Of a DNA stretch of 64,000 bases, positions 33,814 to 42,769 are shown piece by piece. Numbering within the stretch: the stretch's first letter is position 1; each line of letters begins with the position of its first letter. Source of the DNA: Marisalimonas sp016777705 (lineage in GTDB: Bacteria > Pseudomonadota > Alphaproteobacteria > Puniceispirillales > Marisalimonadaceae); NCBI RefSeq assembly GCF_047717795.1, contig NZ_CP159808.1, positions 1,426,001 through 1,490,000 on the forward strand. Reading direction: 5' to 3'. A program made the position numbers and the translations under genes. A model generated the notes under the pieces. It saw only the letters and a list, made by a program, of their open reading frames with translations, was not told the origin of the DNA and made no database searches.

Positions 33814-34794
33814 TTATAAAAAATTAGAATTTTGTAATTCTAAAATTTTTTCTAAAACATCTTCAGGTAAAGGTCCCATTTCAACTGCTTGAATTGCATT
33901 TTGAAGATGCTCTAATGTCGCCAACCCCAAAACAGTACAATGCAAACTTTCAGTAGATAAGCCATATCTAACAGCTAATTGGGCCCTGTTTCCGTAAGTT
34001 TCACCAACTACTTTATATATTCTCTGAACACGTCTTTCTTCTTCTTTTATATCTATCATGTGCGTAACAGGCACTTCTCTTCCATGCCTTATATCTGTTG
34101 CCAATAAACCAGCCGCAAATATTCTAATACCTAAAATACCCATATTCTGTGCCTGGCAGTCCGATACTAAATTCGAAAAATCTTGATCATTCCATATGCC
34201 TTTTTCTTTAAAGGTAGCTGTTGGATTAAGAAGATTATAATATATTTGAGCTGTATCGAAACAACCAGTCTTTACAACGTCTCTGATTGGTTTTGTGTCG
34301 CCTAAAGCTGTTAGTCCAATATGGTCAACACGGCTGTCTTCTCTAATTTTCTCCATAATATCACAAACGCCATTTTTTTCTAAAATCTGGGCTGGAGTTA
34401 AAGTTTCTTCACTTTCATCAAATGTAATTTTATTATGCAGTTGATATAGATCTAATTTGTCTGTTTTTAACCTTTTTAAACTATTATCTAACTTTCTATC
34501 TATTTGTGACCCAAACGATTCTGAACTTTTGGGATCTAACCTTGCTTTTGATGATATGTACAATTTATCTTTAACTGGAAGAGCACTCAACAAATCTCCA
34601 ATATTCTTTTCAGATCGACCTTCACTATAAGTTTCTGCAGTATCAATCCAATTAATTCCAGATTCTATTGATGTTTCTAAGGCTTTTTCCATCACCTCGT
34701 AGCTGGGATCTATAAATAACCCTCCAACCCAACCTCCTCCAAGAACCACCTCAGAGACATTTAAGTCAGTTCTACCTAATTTTATATTTTTCAT
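33814..34794 (-). CDS. Aldo/keto reductase family oxidoreductase
   Basis: A 326-residue TIM-barrel reductase with the catalytic tetrad regions: Asp/Tyr in 'WIDTAETYSEGRSEKNIG', Lys in 'KLYISSKARL' and His in 'LDLYQLHNK'. The opening 'KLGRTDLNVSEVVLGGGWVGG' is typical of the family. It probably uses NADPH to reduce a carbonyl; the substrate is unknown. It is the first gene of a minus-strand pair with the PanE-like reductase. Confidence 0.88.
   Translation of the reverse strand: MKNIKLGRTDLNVSEVVLGGGWVGGLFIDPSYEVMEKALETSIESGINWIDTAETYSEGRSEKNIGDLLSALPVKDKLYISSKARLDPKSSESFGSQIDRKLDNSLKRLKTDKLDLYQLHNKITFDESEETLTPAQILEKNGVCDIMEKIREDSRVDHIGLTALGDTKPIRDVVKTGCFDTAQIYYNLLNPTATFKEKGIWNDQDFSNLVSDCQAQNMGILGIRIFAAGLLATDIRHGREVPVTHMIDIKEEERRVQRIYKVVGETYGNRAQLAVRYGLSTESLHCTVLGLATLEHLQNAIQAVEMGPLPEDVLEKILELQNSNFL
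33818..33843 (-). terminator. Possible terminator overlapping the aldo/keto reductase stop
   Basis: An 8-bp perfect but AT-rich stem (TTAGAATT/AATTCTAA, loop of 4) is formed by the last codons of the gene and followed on the minus strand by six Ts. Weak stem energy makes it tentative. Confidence 0.4.
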
Positions 34795-35036
34795 AATGAT
34801 TACATCTTTATTTGTTAAAAATTATAATTAACTAAACTTAACTCTTAAAATAATTATGTCTATTAACTCGATTAAAAGTATTATCTTATACTAATTGAAT
34901 TTTTAAATAAAAATAGATTAAATAAATATTTGGTATCACCTAAGTTGATATAAATCATACAAATAAATAATTATTAGTTATTCATAATCTTATGATAGTT
35001 ACATTAAATATAACCACATTAATAATTAGAAAAATT

Positions 35037-35948
35037 ATGAATAAAGATAATTCCAATATTAAAACTCTACTACTCGGATCTTTTTTTGCATCTTTATCCG
35101 CAACACTTGGTGGATCTACTTTTGTTTTTACTCGATATGTAGTTGACAGTATTGATCCATTTACACTCAGTTTTGTAAGATACGGGCTAACAGGATTCAT
35201 ATTATTCTTATTATCCATATCAGTTTTTATAAAGAAAAAATTTGACCGAAAAGATCTTATTCCAATGAGTTTTTTGGGGTTATCTATGATTACTCTATTT
35301 CCAAATTTTATGGCACTTGGCTTAGAATATACTACTGCTGCTCGGGCCGGGTTACTATATGCAACAATGCCATTATGTACAATTGTAATAGCCTACCTTT
35401 TTAAAATTGAAGAAATTACACTCAATAAATCACTTGCAGTGGTAATTGCGATAACGGGCGTGACTTTCTGTATGTCAGAAAAGGTTGATAGTAATTTCAG
35501 TCAAACATTAAAAGGTGATTTTCTAATGATGACGGGTGTATTTGCAGCTTCATGTTTTACTGTATTTTCTGGAAAGTATCTTAAAAAATACGGCAACATA
35601 CCTGTAATGATATATGTTATTTTTATTGGAACATTATTAAATTTTTCATTGTCGTTAAGTTTTGGTTCTATCTATGAAAGTTTTTATCAAATAAACGAAT
35701 TCGAACTCGCTGCTTTAGCAATGCTAATCATACCTGGTGGGGTCATTATGATGTATTGCTGGGGAAAAGCATTACAAATGATAACACCAACACAAGCAGC
35801 AATTTCTCTTGGTTTCAACCCACTTTCAGCTATTTTACTTGGTGCGATCATATTGAATGAACAAATTACATTTAAGTTAATTATTGGCTTTTTATCGATT
35901 ATAATTGCAATTATATTAGTAAACTGGCGTATACAAAAGGAAAATTAG
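35037..35948 (+). CDS. EamA/DMT-superfamily transporter
   Basis: A 303-residue protein with about ten hydrophobic helices in two five-helix EamA repeats. Markers are 'GGSTFVFTRYVVDSIDPFTLSFVRYGLTG', read across the first repeat, and 'PTQAAISLGFNPLSAILLGAIILNEQ' in the second. Such proteins usually export amino acids or metabolites. ATG 35037 is chosen because the conserved helix follows directly; an in-frame ATG at 34992 would add 15 residues. Neither has a good ribosome site. It is convergent with gatB (6 bases). Confidence 0.85.
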   Translation: MNKDNSNIKTLLLGSFFASLSATLGGSTFVFTRYVVDSIDPFTLSFVRYGLTGFILFLLSISVFIKKKFDRKDLIPMSFLGLSMITLFPNFMALGLEYTTAARAGLLYATMPLCTIVIAYLFKIEEITLNKSLAVVIAITGVTFCMSEKVDSNFSQTLKGDFLMMTGVFAASCFTVFSGKYLKKYGNIPVMIYVIFIGTLLNFSLSLSFGSIYESFYQINEFELAALAMLIIPGGVIMMYCWGKALQMITPTQAAISLGFNPLSAILLGAIILNEQITFKLIIGFLSIIIAIILVNWRIQKEN

Positions 35949-35954
35949 AAAATA

Positions 35955-37427
35955 CTACTTTAAGTTTTCTTTTAGCATTTTGTTAACTAAACCTGGGTTA
36001 GCTTTTCCTTGAGATATTTTCATTACTTGACCAACAAAAAAACCAAAAAGCTTGTCTTTTCCACTTAAGTAATCTTTGACCTTGTCTTGGTTGTCAGCAA
36101 TGACATTCTCAACTAGTTTAAGTATTTCTTTATCATCAGAAACCTGTTCTAGTCCTTTTTCTTTAACAATATCTGAAGGTTTTTTATTACTGATCATCAT
36201 TTCAGAAAAAACATCTTTAGCTATTTTCCCTGATATAATCCCTTTAGCAATCAAGCCAATTAATTCACCTAATGCTTCTGGAGAGATTGGACTATTTGCT
36301 AGCAATAAATTTTCCTTCTTAAGTGCACCGAACAATTCTGATATCATCCAGTTTGCCGTTAATTTTCCATCGCCACCAGTTGCAGCTTGTTCAAAGAAAT
36401 CAACATAATCCTTTTCTTCAACTAAAATAGAAGCGTCATAAGGAGTTATTCCATATACATTTACTAATCTTTTTTTTGCAAAGTCTGGTAACTCGGGTAA
36501 CTTTTCTTTAATATCTTGAACATAGCTATCAGTAAATTCTAAAGGCAAAAGATCTGGGTCTGGAAAATATCTATAATCATGAGCATCTTCTTTACTTCTC
36601 ATCGATCTAGTTTCTCCTGTTGAAGTATCGAAAAGCCTTGTTTCTTGATTAATTTCTCCACCTGCTTCAAGTATTTCAACTTGTCTTTCAGCTTCTGCTT
36701 GAATAGCTTGATTAATAAACCTTATGGAATTTAAATTTTTTATTTCGCACCTAGTACCAAATTCTTCTCCTGCTTTCCTAACAGAAACGTTACAATCAGC
36801 TCTTAAAGAACCCTCTTCCATATTACCATCACATGAGCCAACATATCTTAAAATAGATCTTATTTTTTTAACATAAGCCCCCGCTTCTTGAGGTGATCTA
36901 ATATCTGGTTTGGACACAATCTCCATTAAAGCAACGCCTGTTCGATTTAAATCAATGTAAGATTTACTTGGGTGTTGATCATGTAAAGATTTACCAGCAT
37001 CTTGTTCAAGATGTAATCTTTCAATACCTATTGTTGTTTGGTTATCATCATCTACGTCGATATTAATTTCACCCTCTCCAACTATAGGTTTCGAAAATTG
37101 ACTTATTTGATAACCTTGAGGCAAGTCAGCATAGAAGTAATTTTTTCTATCAAATATAGAAACGTTATTTATCTGAGCATTTAAAGCTAACCCTGTTTTG
37201 ACAGCTTGTTCTACACAATATTCATTAATTACTGGAAGCATACCAGGCATTGCTGCGTCAACTAATGAAACATTAGAGTTTGCTTGAGCACCAAAAGTAG
37301 CAGAGGCTCCTGAAAACAACTTTGATTTACTTGAAACCTGGGCATGTATTTCTAGACCAATTACCATTTCCCAAACACCCGTTTCACCTTGAATATAACC
37401 AGGTTTTAATTTTAAAGTTTCACTCAT
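35955..37427 (-). CDS. gatB: Aspartyl/glutamyl-tRNA amidotransferase subunit B
   Basis: A 490-residue kinase/tRNA-binding subunit of GatCAB, which converts misacylated Glu-tRNA(Gln) (and Asp-tRNA(Asn)) to the amide form. Signatures are 'WEMVIGLEIHAQVSSKSKLF', 'DRKNYFYADLPQGYQISQ', 'LEQDAGKSLHD', 'DLNRTGVALMEIVSKPD' and 'SMRSKEDAHDYRYFPDPDLLPL'. The C-terminal YqeY-like helical domain ends 'QGKANPGLVNKMLKENL'. It overlaps gatA by 4 bases (ATGA). Confidence 0.97.
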   Translation of the reverse strand: MSETLKLKPGYIQGETGVWEMVIGLEIHAQVSSKSKLFSGASATFGAQANSNVSLVDAAMPGMLPVINEYCVEQAVKTGLALNAQINNVSIFDRKNYFYADLPQGYQISQFSKPIVGEGEINIDVDDDNQTTIGIERLHLEQDAGKSLHDQHPSKSYIDLNRTGVALMEIVSKPDIRSPQEAGAYVKKIRSILRYVGSCDGNMEEGSLRADCNVSVRKAGEEFGTRCEIKNLNSIRFINQAIQAEAERQVEILEAGGEINQETRLFDTSTGETRSMRSKEDAHDYRYFPDPDLLPLEFTDSYVQDIKEKLPELPDFAKKRLVNVYGITPYDASILVEEKDYVDFFEQAATGGDGKLTANWMISELFGALKKENLLLANSPISPEALGELIGLIAKGIISGKIAKDVFSEMMISNKKPSDIVKEKGLEQVSDDKEILKLVENVIADNQDKVKDYLSGKDKLFGFFVGQVMKISQGKANPGLVNKMLKENLK

Positions 37428-38887
37428 TTGGCCGCTCCATCAGCAATAAAATTAAAGTTAGCAGATTTTTCTAATACATGAGCAGTACTAATCAAACCTG
37501 GTTCGTCAAATGCGTTAGCAATAAGTTGAATTCCAATTGGAAGACCCAATTTATCTAAACCAACAGGTAATGATATTCCAGGAAGACCTGCTAAACTTGC
37601 TGGTACCGTAAAAATATCATTTAAATACATAGTCAATGGATCTTGTTTTTTACCTAATTCAAAAGATGTTGTTGGAGTTGATGGTGTAAGTATATAATCA
37701 ACTTTTTTAAAAACATTTTCAAAGTCTTCTTTTATTAATCTTCTTACTTTTTGAGCTTTTAGATAATACGCGTCATAATAACCAGAAGATAAAACATAAG
37801 TTCCAATCATTATTCTTCTCTTCACTTCATCTCCGAAACCTTCACCGCGAGTTGTTTCATACATATCGTCTAAACTGGATGCTTCTTTTCTTTGACCAAA
37901 CCTCACACCATCATATCTTGCCAAATTACTGGATGCTTCTGCGGGTGCTATGATATAATATACAGGAAGAGCATACTTTGTATGAGGCAAAGAAACTGGG
38001 ATAATTTCAGCTCCCGCCTCTTTGAGCCAATTAATTGATTTTTGATAAAAGTTTACAATATCATCAGAAATACCATCTTGTGTGTATTCTTTAGGAATTC
38101 CAATCTTTTTTCCTTTTATACTATTACCCAAATAACTCATTAGATCAGGCATGGCCAAATTAGCAGATGTTGAATCTTTTTTGTCATAACTAGCCATAGA
38201 ATTAAGCATAAGTGCAGCATCACTAACTGTTCTAGTCAAAGGTCCTGCTTGATCCAAAGATGAAGAAAAGGCTACTATTCCCCATCGCGAACATCTGCCA
38301 TAAGTAGGTTTTAAACCAGTGATCCCACAAAATGCAGCTGGCTGTCTGATTGAGCCACCCGTGTCTGTTCCAGTTGCTGCTAAAGCTGATCTTGCTGCCA
38401 CAGCTGCAGCAGACCCACCAGAAGAACCACCTGGGGACATCTTCTTATGTTTTAACCATGGATTTATGACATTGCCTTTAGCAGCTGTTTCATTACTTGA
38501 ACCCATTGCAAACTCGTCGCATGATAACTTGCCTAACATAACGGCACCGTCATTCCAAAGATTTTGGGTTACAGTACTTTCATAGGTAGGATAAAAATTA
38601 TCAAGTATTTTGGAAGACGCGGTAGTCTTTATGTCTTTAGTACAAAACATATCTTTTACGCCTATTGGAAGACCTTCAAGAGGCCTAGCAACACCCTTAG
38701 AAAGGTTTTCATCAGATACTAGAGCCATTTCTAAAGCTTTTTCTTTTACTATTTCTAAATAAGCACCCAAAGACGAAGTTTTTTCTATAGCCTCAATATA
38801 AGCATTAGTAAGTTCAACTGAAGAAATTTTTTTTGATTTAATGGCCTCAGATGCGCCTAGCAAATCATATTTTAATAAATCAGACAT
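37424..38887 (-). CDS. gatA: Aspartyl/glutamyl-tRNA amidotransferase subunit A
   Basis: A 487-residue amidase that releases ammonia from glutamine for GatB. The Ser-cisSer-Lys catalytic triad is visible: Lys in 'LPIGVKDMFCT', Ser in MSPGGSSGGSAAAVAA and Ser in ATGTDTGGSIRQPAAF. Length and family order are standard. It is coupled to gatC by a TAATG junction and to gatB by a 4-base overlap. Confidence 0.97.
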   Translation of the reverse strand: MSDLLKYDLLGASEAIKSKKISSVELTNAYIEAIEKTSSLGAYLEIVKEKALEMALVSDENLSKGVARPLEGLPIGVKDMFCTKDIKTTASSKILDNFYPTYESTVTQNLWNDGAVMLGKLSCDEFAMGSSNETAAKGNVINPWLKHKKMSPGGSSGGSAAAVAARSALAATGTDTGGSIRQPAAFCGITGLKPTYGRCSRWGIVAFSSSLDQAGPLTRTVSDAALMLNSMASYDKKDSTSANLAMPDLMSYLGNSIKGKKIGIPKEYTQDGISDDIVNFYQKSINWLKEAGAEIIPVSLPHTKYALPVYYIIAPAEASSNLARYDGVRFGQRKEASSLDDMYETTRGEGFGDEVKRRIMIGTYVLSSGYYDAYYLKAQKVRRLIKEDFENVFKKVDYILTPSTPTTSFELGKKQDPLTMYLNDIFTVPASLAGLPGISLPVGLDKLGLPIGIQLIANAFDEPGLISTAHVLEKSANFNFIADGAAK

Positions 38888-39189
38888 TATTCAATAACCT
38901 TTGGAACTACAAAAAAACCACTAGAGCTTTCGGGTGCATTTTTTAAGACTAAGTCTTCTATATTCCCATCAGTCACTATATCACTTCTAAGTGGTAATTT
39001 ATGACCTGTAACCGAAGCTAAGGGCTCAACATTAGACGTATCAACCTCCTCTAGGTTAGCTACAAATCCTAAGATGTTATTTAAATCGTTTGTTAGGCTT
39101 TGTTTATTCTTTTCAGGAATATCTAAACGAGAAAGTCTTGCTATTTTATTTACAGTTGGAATATCAACAATCGATTTTTTATTGGACAT
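38887..39189 (-). CDS. gatC: Aspartyl/glutamyl-tRNA amidotransferase subunit C
   Basis: A 100-residue linker subunit that wraps around GatA and GatB: 'VNKIARLSRLDIPEKNKQSL', 'NDLNNILGFVANLEEVDTS' and 'PLRSDIV'. The frame is open far upstream, but the family begins at MSNKKSIVDIP, so ATG 39189 is used and the extension into ruvX is rejected. It is the first gene of gatC-gatA-gatB and is divergent from ruvX. Confidence 0.94.
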   Translation of the reverse strand: MSNKKSIVDIPTVNKIARLSRLDIPEKNKQSLTNDLNNILGFVANLEEVDTSNVEPLASVTGHKLPLRSDIVTDGNIEDLVLKNAPESSSGFFVVPKVIE

Positions 39190-39250
39190 TTTTATTATTT
39201 CATCCCATTGATTGAATTTAAATATATTAGAAAGTCTGTTAGCATCAATT

Positions 39251-39718
39251 ATGCCTATCTTCAAGTCTGATGAATTTTTGTTGAACATTTTGCCTAAAAA
39301 AAGGATTTTAGGAATAGATCCTGGTACCAAAACTTTGGGAATAGCAATCAGTAATTCAGATTTGACCGTTGCCTCCCCTATTTTTACAATCCAAAGAAAA
39401 AAATTACAATCTGATTTAAATCAACTTCTTGAAGTTCTAAAAAAATATGATGTTACAGGAATAATTATAGGTTGGCCTTTAAACATGGATGGAAGTATTG
39501 GGCCAAGATGCGATTCTGTTCGAGATTTTATAAAAAGCTTATTAGAAATGATTGATATTCCAATCCTACTTCAAGACGAACGAATGTCTACAATGGCTGT
39601 TGAAAAGCCTATGATCAAGGCAGACCTTACTAGAAAAAAAAGAAACTCCAGAACAGATCAACTAGCTGCTTGCTGGATATTACAAACTGCACTAGACGGA
39701 TTACCCAAAAGAATGTAG
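39251..39718 (+). CDS. ruvX: RuvX/YqgF-type Holliday-junction resolvase-like nuclease
   Basis: A protein of about 155 residues with an RNase H fold: RILGIDPGTKTLGIAIS (first acidic residue), 'GIIIGWPLNMDGSIGPRC', LQDERMSTMAVE and the last aspartate in 'SRTDQLAACWILQ'. YqgF acts in 16S rRNA 5'-end maturation and may resolve recombination intermediates. ATG 39251 is chosen over an in-frame TTG at 39212. It heads the plus-strand run ruvX-pyrB-pyrC'-plsY. Confidence 0.92.
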   Translation: MPIFKSDEFLLNILPKKRILGIDPGTKTLGIAISNSDLTVASPIFTIQRKKLQSDLNQLLEVLKKYDVTGIIIGWPLNMDGSIGPRCDSVRDFIKSLLEMIDIPILLQDERMSTMAVEKPMIKADLTRKKRNSRTDQLAACWILQTALDGLPKRM

Positions 39719-39731
39719 TAAGATATTTTAA

Positions 39732-40712
39732 ATGAACAAAATATTTAAAAACCATAAAACCATTTTGCCCTCTCCAGTTAATTTATTATCTTCCCATTTG
39801 TTAGCAATAGAGGGTATGCAAAAGTATGAAATTGAAGGATTACTCGATAGAGCCAATTACTTTGCTAATTTAGATAGACACAGTGATACAAAAAAACTAT
39901 CAGGTTATGTTGTTCTAAACGTCTTTTTTGAAAACTCTACTCGTACAAGAGTGTCTTTTGAACTTGCAGCAAGAAGACTTGGTGCAGAAGTTATAAACAT
40001 ATCTTTAATTAACTCATCTATAAAAAAAGGAGAAAGCCTTCTTGATACTGCAAGCACTTTAAATGCAATGCGACCAGATTTATTGATAGTAAGACACCCT
40101 CATAGTGGAGCTCCACATTTATTTGCTGACTATTTAAATTGCAGCATTATCAATGCAGGTGATGGAAGACATGAGCACCCAACGCAAGCGTTATTAGATG
40201 CTTTAACTATTAAGAGAAGAATTGGTCATTTAGAAGGATTAAAAATAAGTATTTGTGGAGATATAGCTAACAGTAGAGTGGCTCGTTCAAATATTCATCT
40301 TTTAAATATAATGGGAGCAGAAGTTAGGTGCATAGCTCCATCAACTTTAATGCCTTTAAACCTAGAAAAGTTAGGTGTAAAGTGCTTTTATAATATGGAA
40401 GAAGGCATCAAGGATGCCGATGTAGTCATGTTATTAAGACTTCAAAATGAGCGTATGTCTGGAACTGAAAATCCCTCTGAGCGTGAATATTTTAAATTTT
40501 TTGGCCTTGATGAAACTAAGTTATCACTAGCAAACTCAAATGCCGTTATTATGCATCCTGGCCCAATGAATAGAGGTGTTGAAATTGCATCTGCGTTAGC
40601 TGATGATTCAAATAGGAGCTTAATAAAAACTCAGGTTGAAATGGGTGTGGCAGTTAGGATGTCAATTATTGAATCTCTAATCCATACAAAAACTAAAGGT
40701 TTAGAAAAGTAA
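39732..40712 (+). CDS. pyrB: Aspartate carbamoyltransferase catalytic subunit
   Basis: A 326-residue enzyme joining carbamoyl phosphate and aspartate in pyrimidine synthesis. It has the carbamoyl-phosphate motif FENSTRTRVSFELAARRLG, 'GESLLDTASTLNAM', 'GDGRHEHPTQALLDALTI' and 'MHPGPMNRGVEI'. It lacks a PyrI regulatory partner; the adjacent dihydroorotase-like gene suggests a PyrB-PyrC' complex as in pseudomonads. The gap to pyrC' is 2 bases. Confidence 0.97.
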   Translation: MNKIFKNHKTILPSPVNLLSSHLLAIEGMQKYEIEGLLDRANYFANLDRHSDTKKLSGYVVLNVFFENSTRTRVSFELAARRLGAEVINISLINSSIKKGESLLDTASTLNAMRPDLLIVRHPHSGAPHLFADYLNCSIINAGDGRHEHPTQALLDALTIKRRIGHLEGLKISICGDIANSRVARSNIHLLNIMGAEVRCIAPSTLMPLNLEKLGVKCFYNMEEGIKDADVVMLLRLQNERMSGTENPSEREYFKFFGLDETKLSLANSNAVIMHPGPMNRGVEIASALADDSNRSLIKTQVEMGVAVRMSIIESLIHTKTKGLEK

Positions 40713-40714
40713 AA

Positions 40715-42046
40715 ATGGCATATACAATTTTTAAATCTATCAATGTTCTTAACCCTCGTACAAATTTTGATGAAAAATCAAATGTTGTTATTGAAAATAA
40801 CAAAATTATTTCAATTTCAAAAAAAATTAATCTAAAAACTTTCACAAACCATAAATCTGTAACTATTTATGACGGTAATGGTTTAACTATATCTCCTGGA
40901 TTAATGGACATGCGTGTTAATTTAGGAAAAACTGAAAATTTAAAATTAACTCAGAAAGTTGCTCTGGAAAATGGTGTAACTTCAATTGTCATTCTTCCAA
41001 ATCAAACTCCTAAACTTAATAATCCCTCTATTATAGATCATATCTATAAACAATCAGAAAACTCTATGTTACCTAAAGTTAATGTCTATGGTGCTGCAAC
41101 AAAAGATGATGCAGGGCTAGAAATGAGTGAACTAGGATTAATGTCAGAGATGGGTGCTGTCGGTTTCACAAATGGGAATAAAAGTATTAAAAATAGTTTG
41201 GTTATGAGACGTTTAATGAGTTACGCAGAAATGATAAATCGCCCTATAATTCAACATGCAGAAGATCAAGATTTGTCAGGGATTAACCAAGCTTCAACAA
41301 CATCTATAAGGGGTGAAATGAATGAAGGAGAAATTTCTACTCGTCTTGGTTTAATCGGAATACCATCTTGTGCAGAAGTAATTATGATTGAACGAGACAT
41401 AAGATTAGCTGAATTAACTGGTGTTCATTATCATGTAGCTCACGTATCTACGAGAGAAGCAATTGATGTAATTCGTCAAGCTAAGAAAAAGGGATTAAAT
41501 ATAACTTGTGATACTGCTCCACCATATTTTTTATTAAATGAAAATGTATTATTGAATTATGATACATCATTTAAAATTTCACCTCCTTTAAGGACAGAGG
41601 ACGATAGAATGGCCGTAATAGAAGGTATACAAGACGGAACAATTGATGCAATAGCCTCTGATCATAGAGCTAGATCAAAAGACACAAAAGTTCAACCATT
41701 CTCTGCTGCTTCAATTGGGGCTGCAGGAATTGAAACGTTATTTTCACTAACTTTAGAATTAGTTCATAAAAAATTAATTAGTTTAAATAAAGCAATTTCT
41801 TTAATCTCAGTTAATCCTTCTAAGATATTAAAAATAAAAGAGCCTACTCTTGAATTAAATGAAGATGCTACTTTTATCATTTTTAGTGACAGCTGTAAAA
41901 GTACAATTAATCAAAAAAATTTAATGTTTAGCCCAACTCCATTTGAGGGAAGAAATATAAAAGGCAAAATTCTAGCCACTTTTATTCGTGGCAATCCGTC
42001 TTACTTAAATTCAATATTAAAAAAAAGGCTATTAAATGAATTTTGA
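40715..42046 (+). CDS. pyrC': Dihydroorotase-like protein, probably non-catalytic (PyrC')
   Basis: A 443-residue amidohydrolase-fold protein of the class I dihydroorotase family. Downstream markers are retained: His181 in 'IIQHAEDQDL', 'HYHVAHVSTREAID' and the 'IASDHRARSKD' Asp. However, the zinc-binding HxH after PGLMDM reads RVN (67-69), and the acidic metal ligand position is Asn153 in GFTNGNK. These losses match the inactive PyrC' type that is needed to stabilise PyrB in a dodecamer. A catalytic PyrC would have to be encoded elsewhere. It overlaps plsY by 11 bases. Confidence 0.85.
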   Translation: MAYTIFKSINVLNPRTNFDEKSNVVIENNKIISISKKINLKTFTNHKSVTIYDGNGLTISPGLMDMRVNLGKTENLKLTQKVALENGVTSIVILPNQTPKLNNPSIIDHIYKQSENSMLPKVNVYGAATKDDAGLEMSELGLMSEMGAVGFTNGNKSIKNSLVMRRLMSYAEMINRPIIQHAEDQDLSGINQASTTSIRGEMNEGEISTRLGLIGIPSCAEVIMIERDIRLAELTGVHYHVAHVSTREAIDVIRQAKKKGLNITCDTAPPYFLLNENVLLNYDTSFKISPPLRTEDDRMAVIEGIQDGTIDAIASDHRARSKDTKVQPFSAASIGAAGIETLFSLTLELVHKKLISLNKAISLISVNPSKILKIKEPTLELNEDATFIIFSDSCKSTINQKNLMFSPTPFEGRNIKGKILATFIRGNPSYLNSILKKRLLNEF

Positions 42047-42665
42047 TCTCAACTATTTATTAGTTTTATTATTATTCTCTTTTCTAGGTTATTTAATTGG
42101 CTCTATACCTTTTGGTTTAATCTTGACCAAGATGTCAGGTTTAGGAGATATCAGAAATATAGGTAGTGGAAACATTGGCGCAACGAATGTTTTAAGGACT
42201 GGCAACAAAAAAATAGCGTTGTTTACATTAATTTTAGATGGAAGCAAGGGAGCCTTAGCATTATTTCTGTTAACATCCTTATTAACTAAGGCGTCAATTT
42301 TCAACATCTATAATGTTGAATTAATTATGAGTGTGGTTGCTATATCTTCTGTTCTGGGACATTGTTTTCCAATTTGGTTGAATTTTAAAGGTGGCAAAGG
42401 TGTAGCAACAGGATTTGGTACTATATTGTTTATTAATTTATTAGTTGGAATTACAGCTCTTCTGATATGGTTTTTAATAGCAAAATTATTCAAAATTAGC
42501 TCAATGTCAGCTTTGGTTTCTTATTTTCTAATACCTTTTTTAATGGCTTTTTACTCAGTGGAAAATTATTTTATTATTGCTTCAGTATTTATTTCATCAA
42601 TCTGTTGGTTTCAACATCGAGAAAATATTAAAAGATTGTTGAATAGAACAGAGCCTAAAATTTAA
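42036..42665 (+). CDS. plsY: Acyl-phosphate:glycerol-3-phosphate acyltransferase
   Basis: A 209-residue membrane protein with about five to seven helices and the three PlsY motifs: 'GSIPFGLILTKMSGLGDIRNIGSGNIGATNV' (read in parts), 'LGHCFPIWLNFKGGKGVATGFG' and a late basic loop 'QHRENIKRLLNRTE'. It performs the first acylation of phospholipid synthesis with acyl phosphate made by PlsX. It overlaps pyrC' and ends the ruvX-pyrB-pyrC'-plsY run. The 104-base gap to topA holds no dprA. Confidence 0.95.
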   Translation: MNFDLNYLLVLLLFSFLGYLIGSIPFGLILTKMSGLGDIRNIGSGNIGATNVLRTGNKKIALFTLILDGSKGALALFLLTSLLTKASIFNIYNVELIMSVVAISSVLGHCFPIWLNFKGGKGVATGFGTILFINLLVGITALLIWFLIAKLFKISSMSALVSYFLIPFLMAFYSVENYFIIASVFISSICWFQHRENIKRLLNRTEPKI

Positions 42666-42769
42666 AAACTCTGTTGTTATTTAATCAAAGTAATGTTATC
42701 TGCAAATGAATAGCTCATTAAACACTAATGTTTTATTACTTTTTAAAATTAACCTAGGACCTAAAATAA

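Noticed and set aside
34982..35218. A 78-residue minus-strand frame upstream of and over the EamA gene
   Set aside because: It overlaps the conserved transporter frame and has no recognisable features.
39190..39330. N-terminal extension of gatC into the ruvX region
   Set aside because: The GatC family starts at MSNKK; the extra codons overlap ruvX and are not conserved in type.
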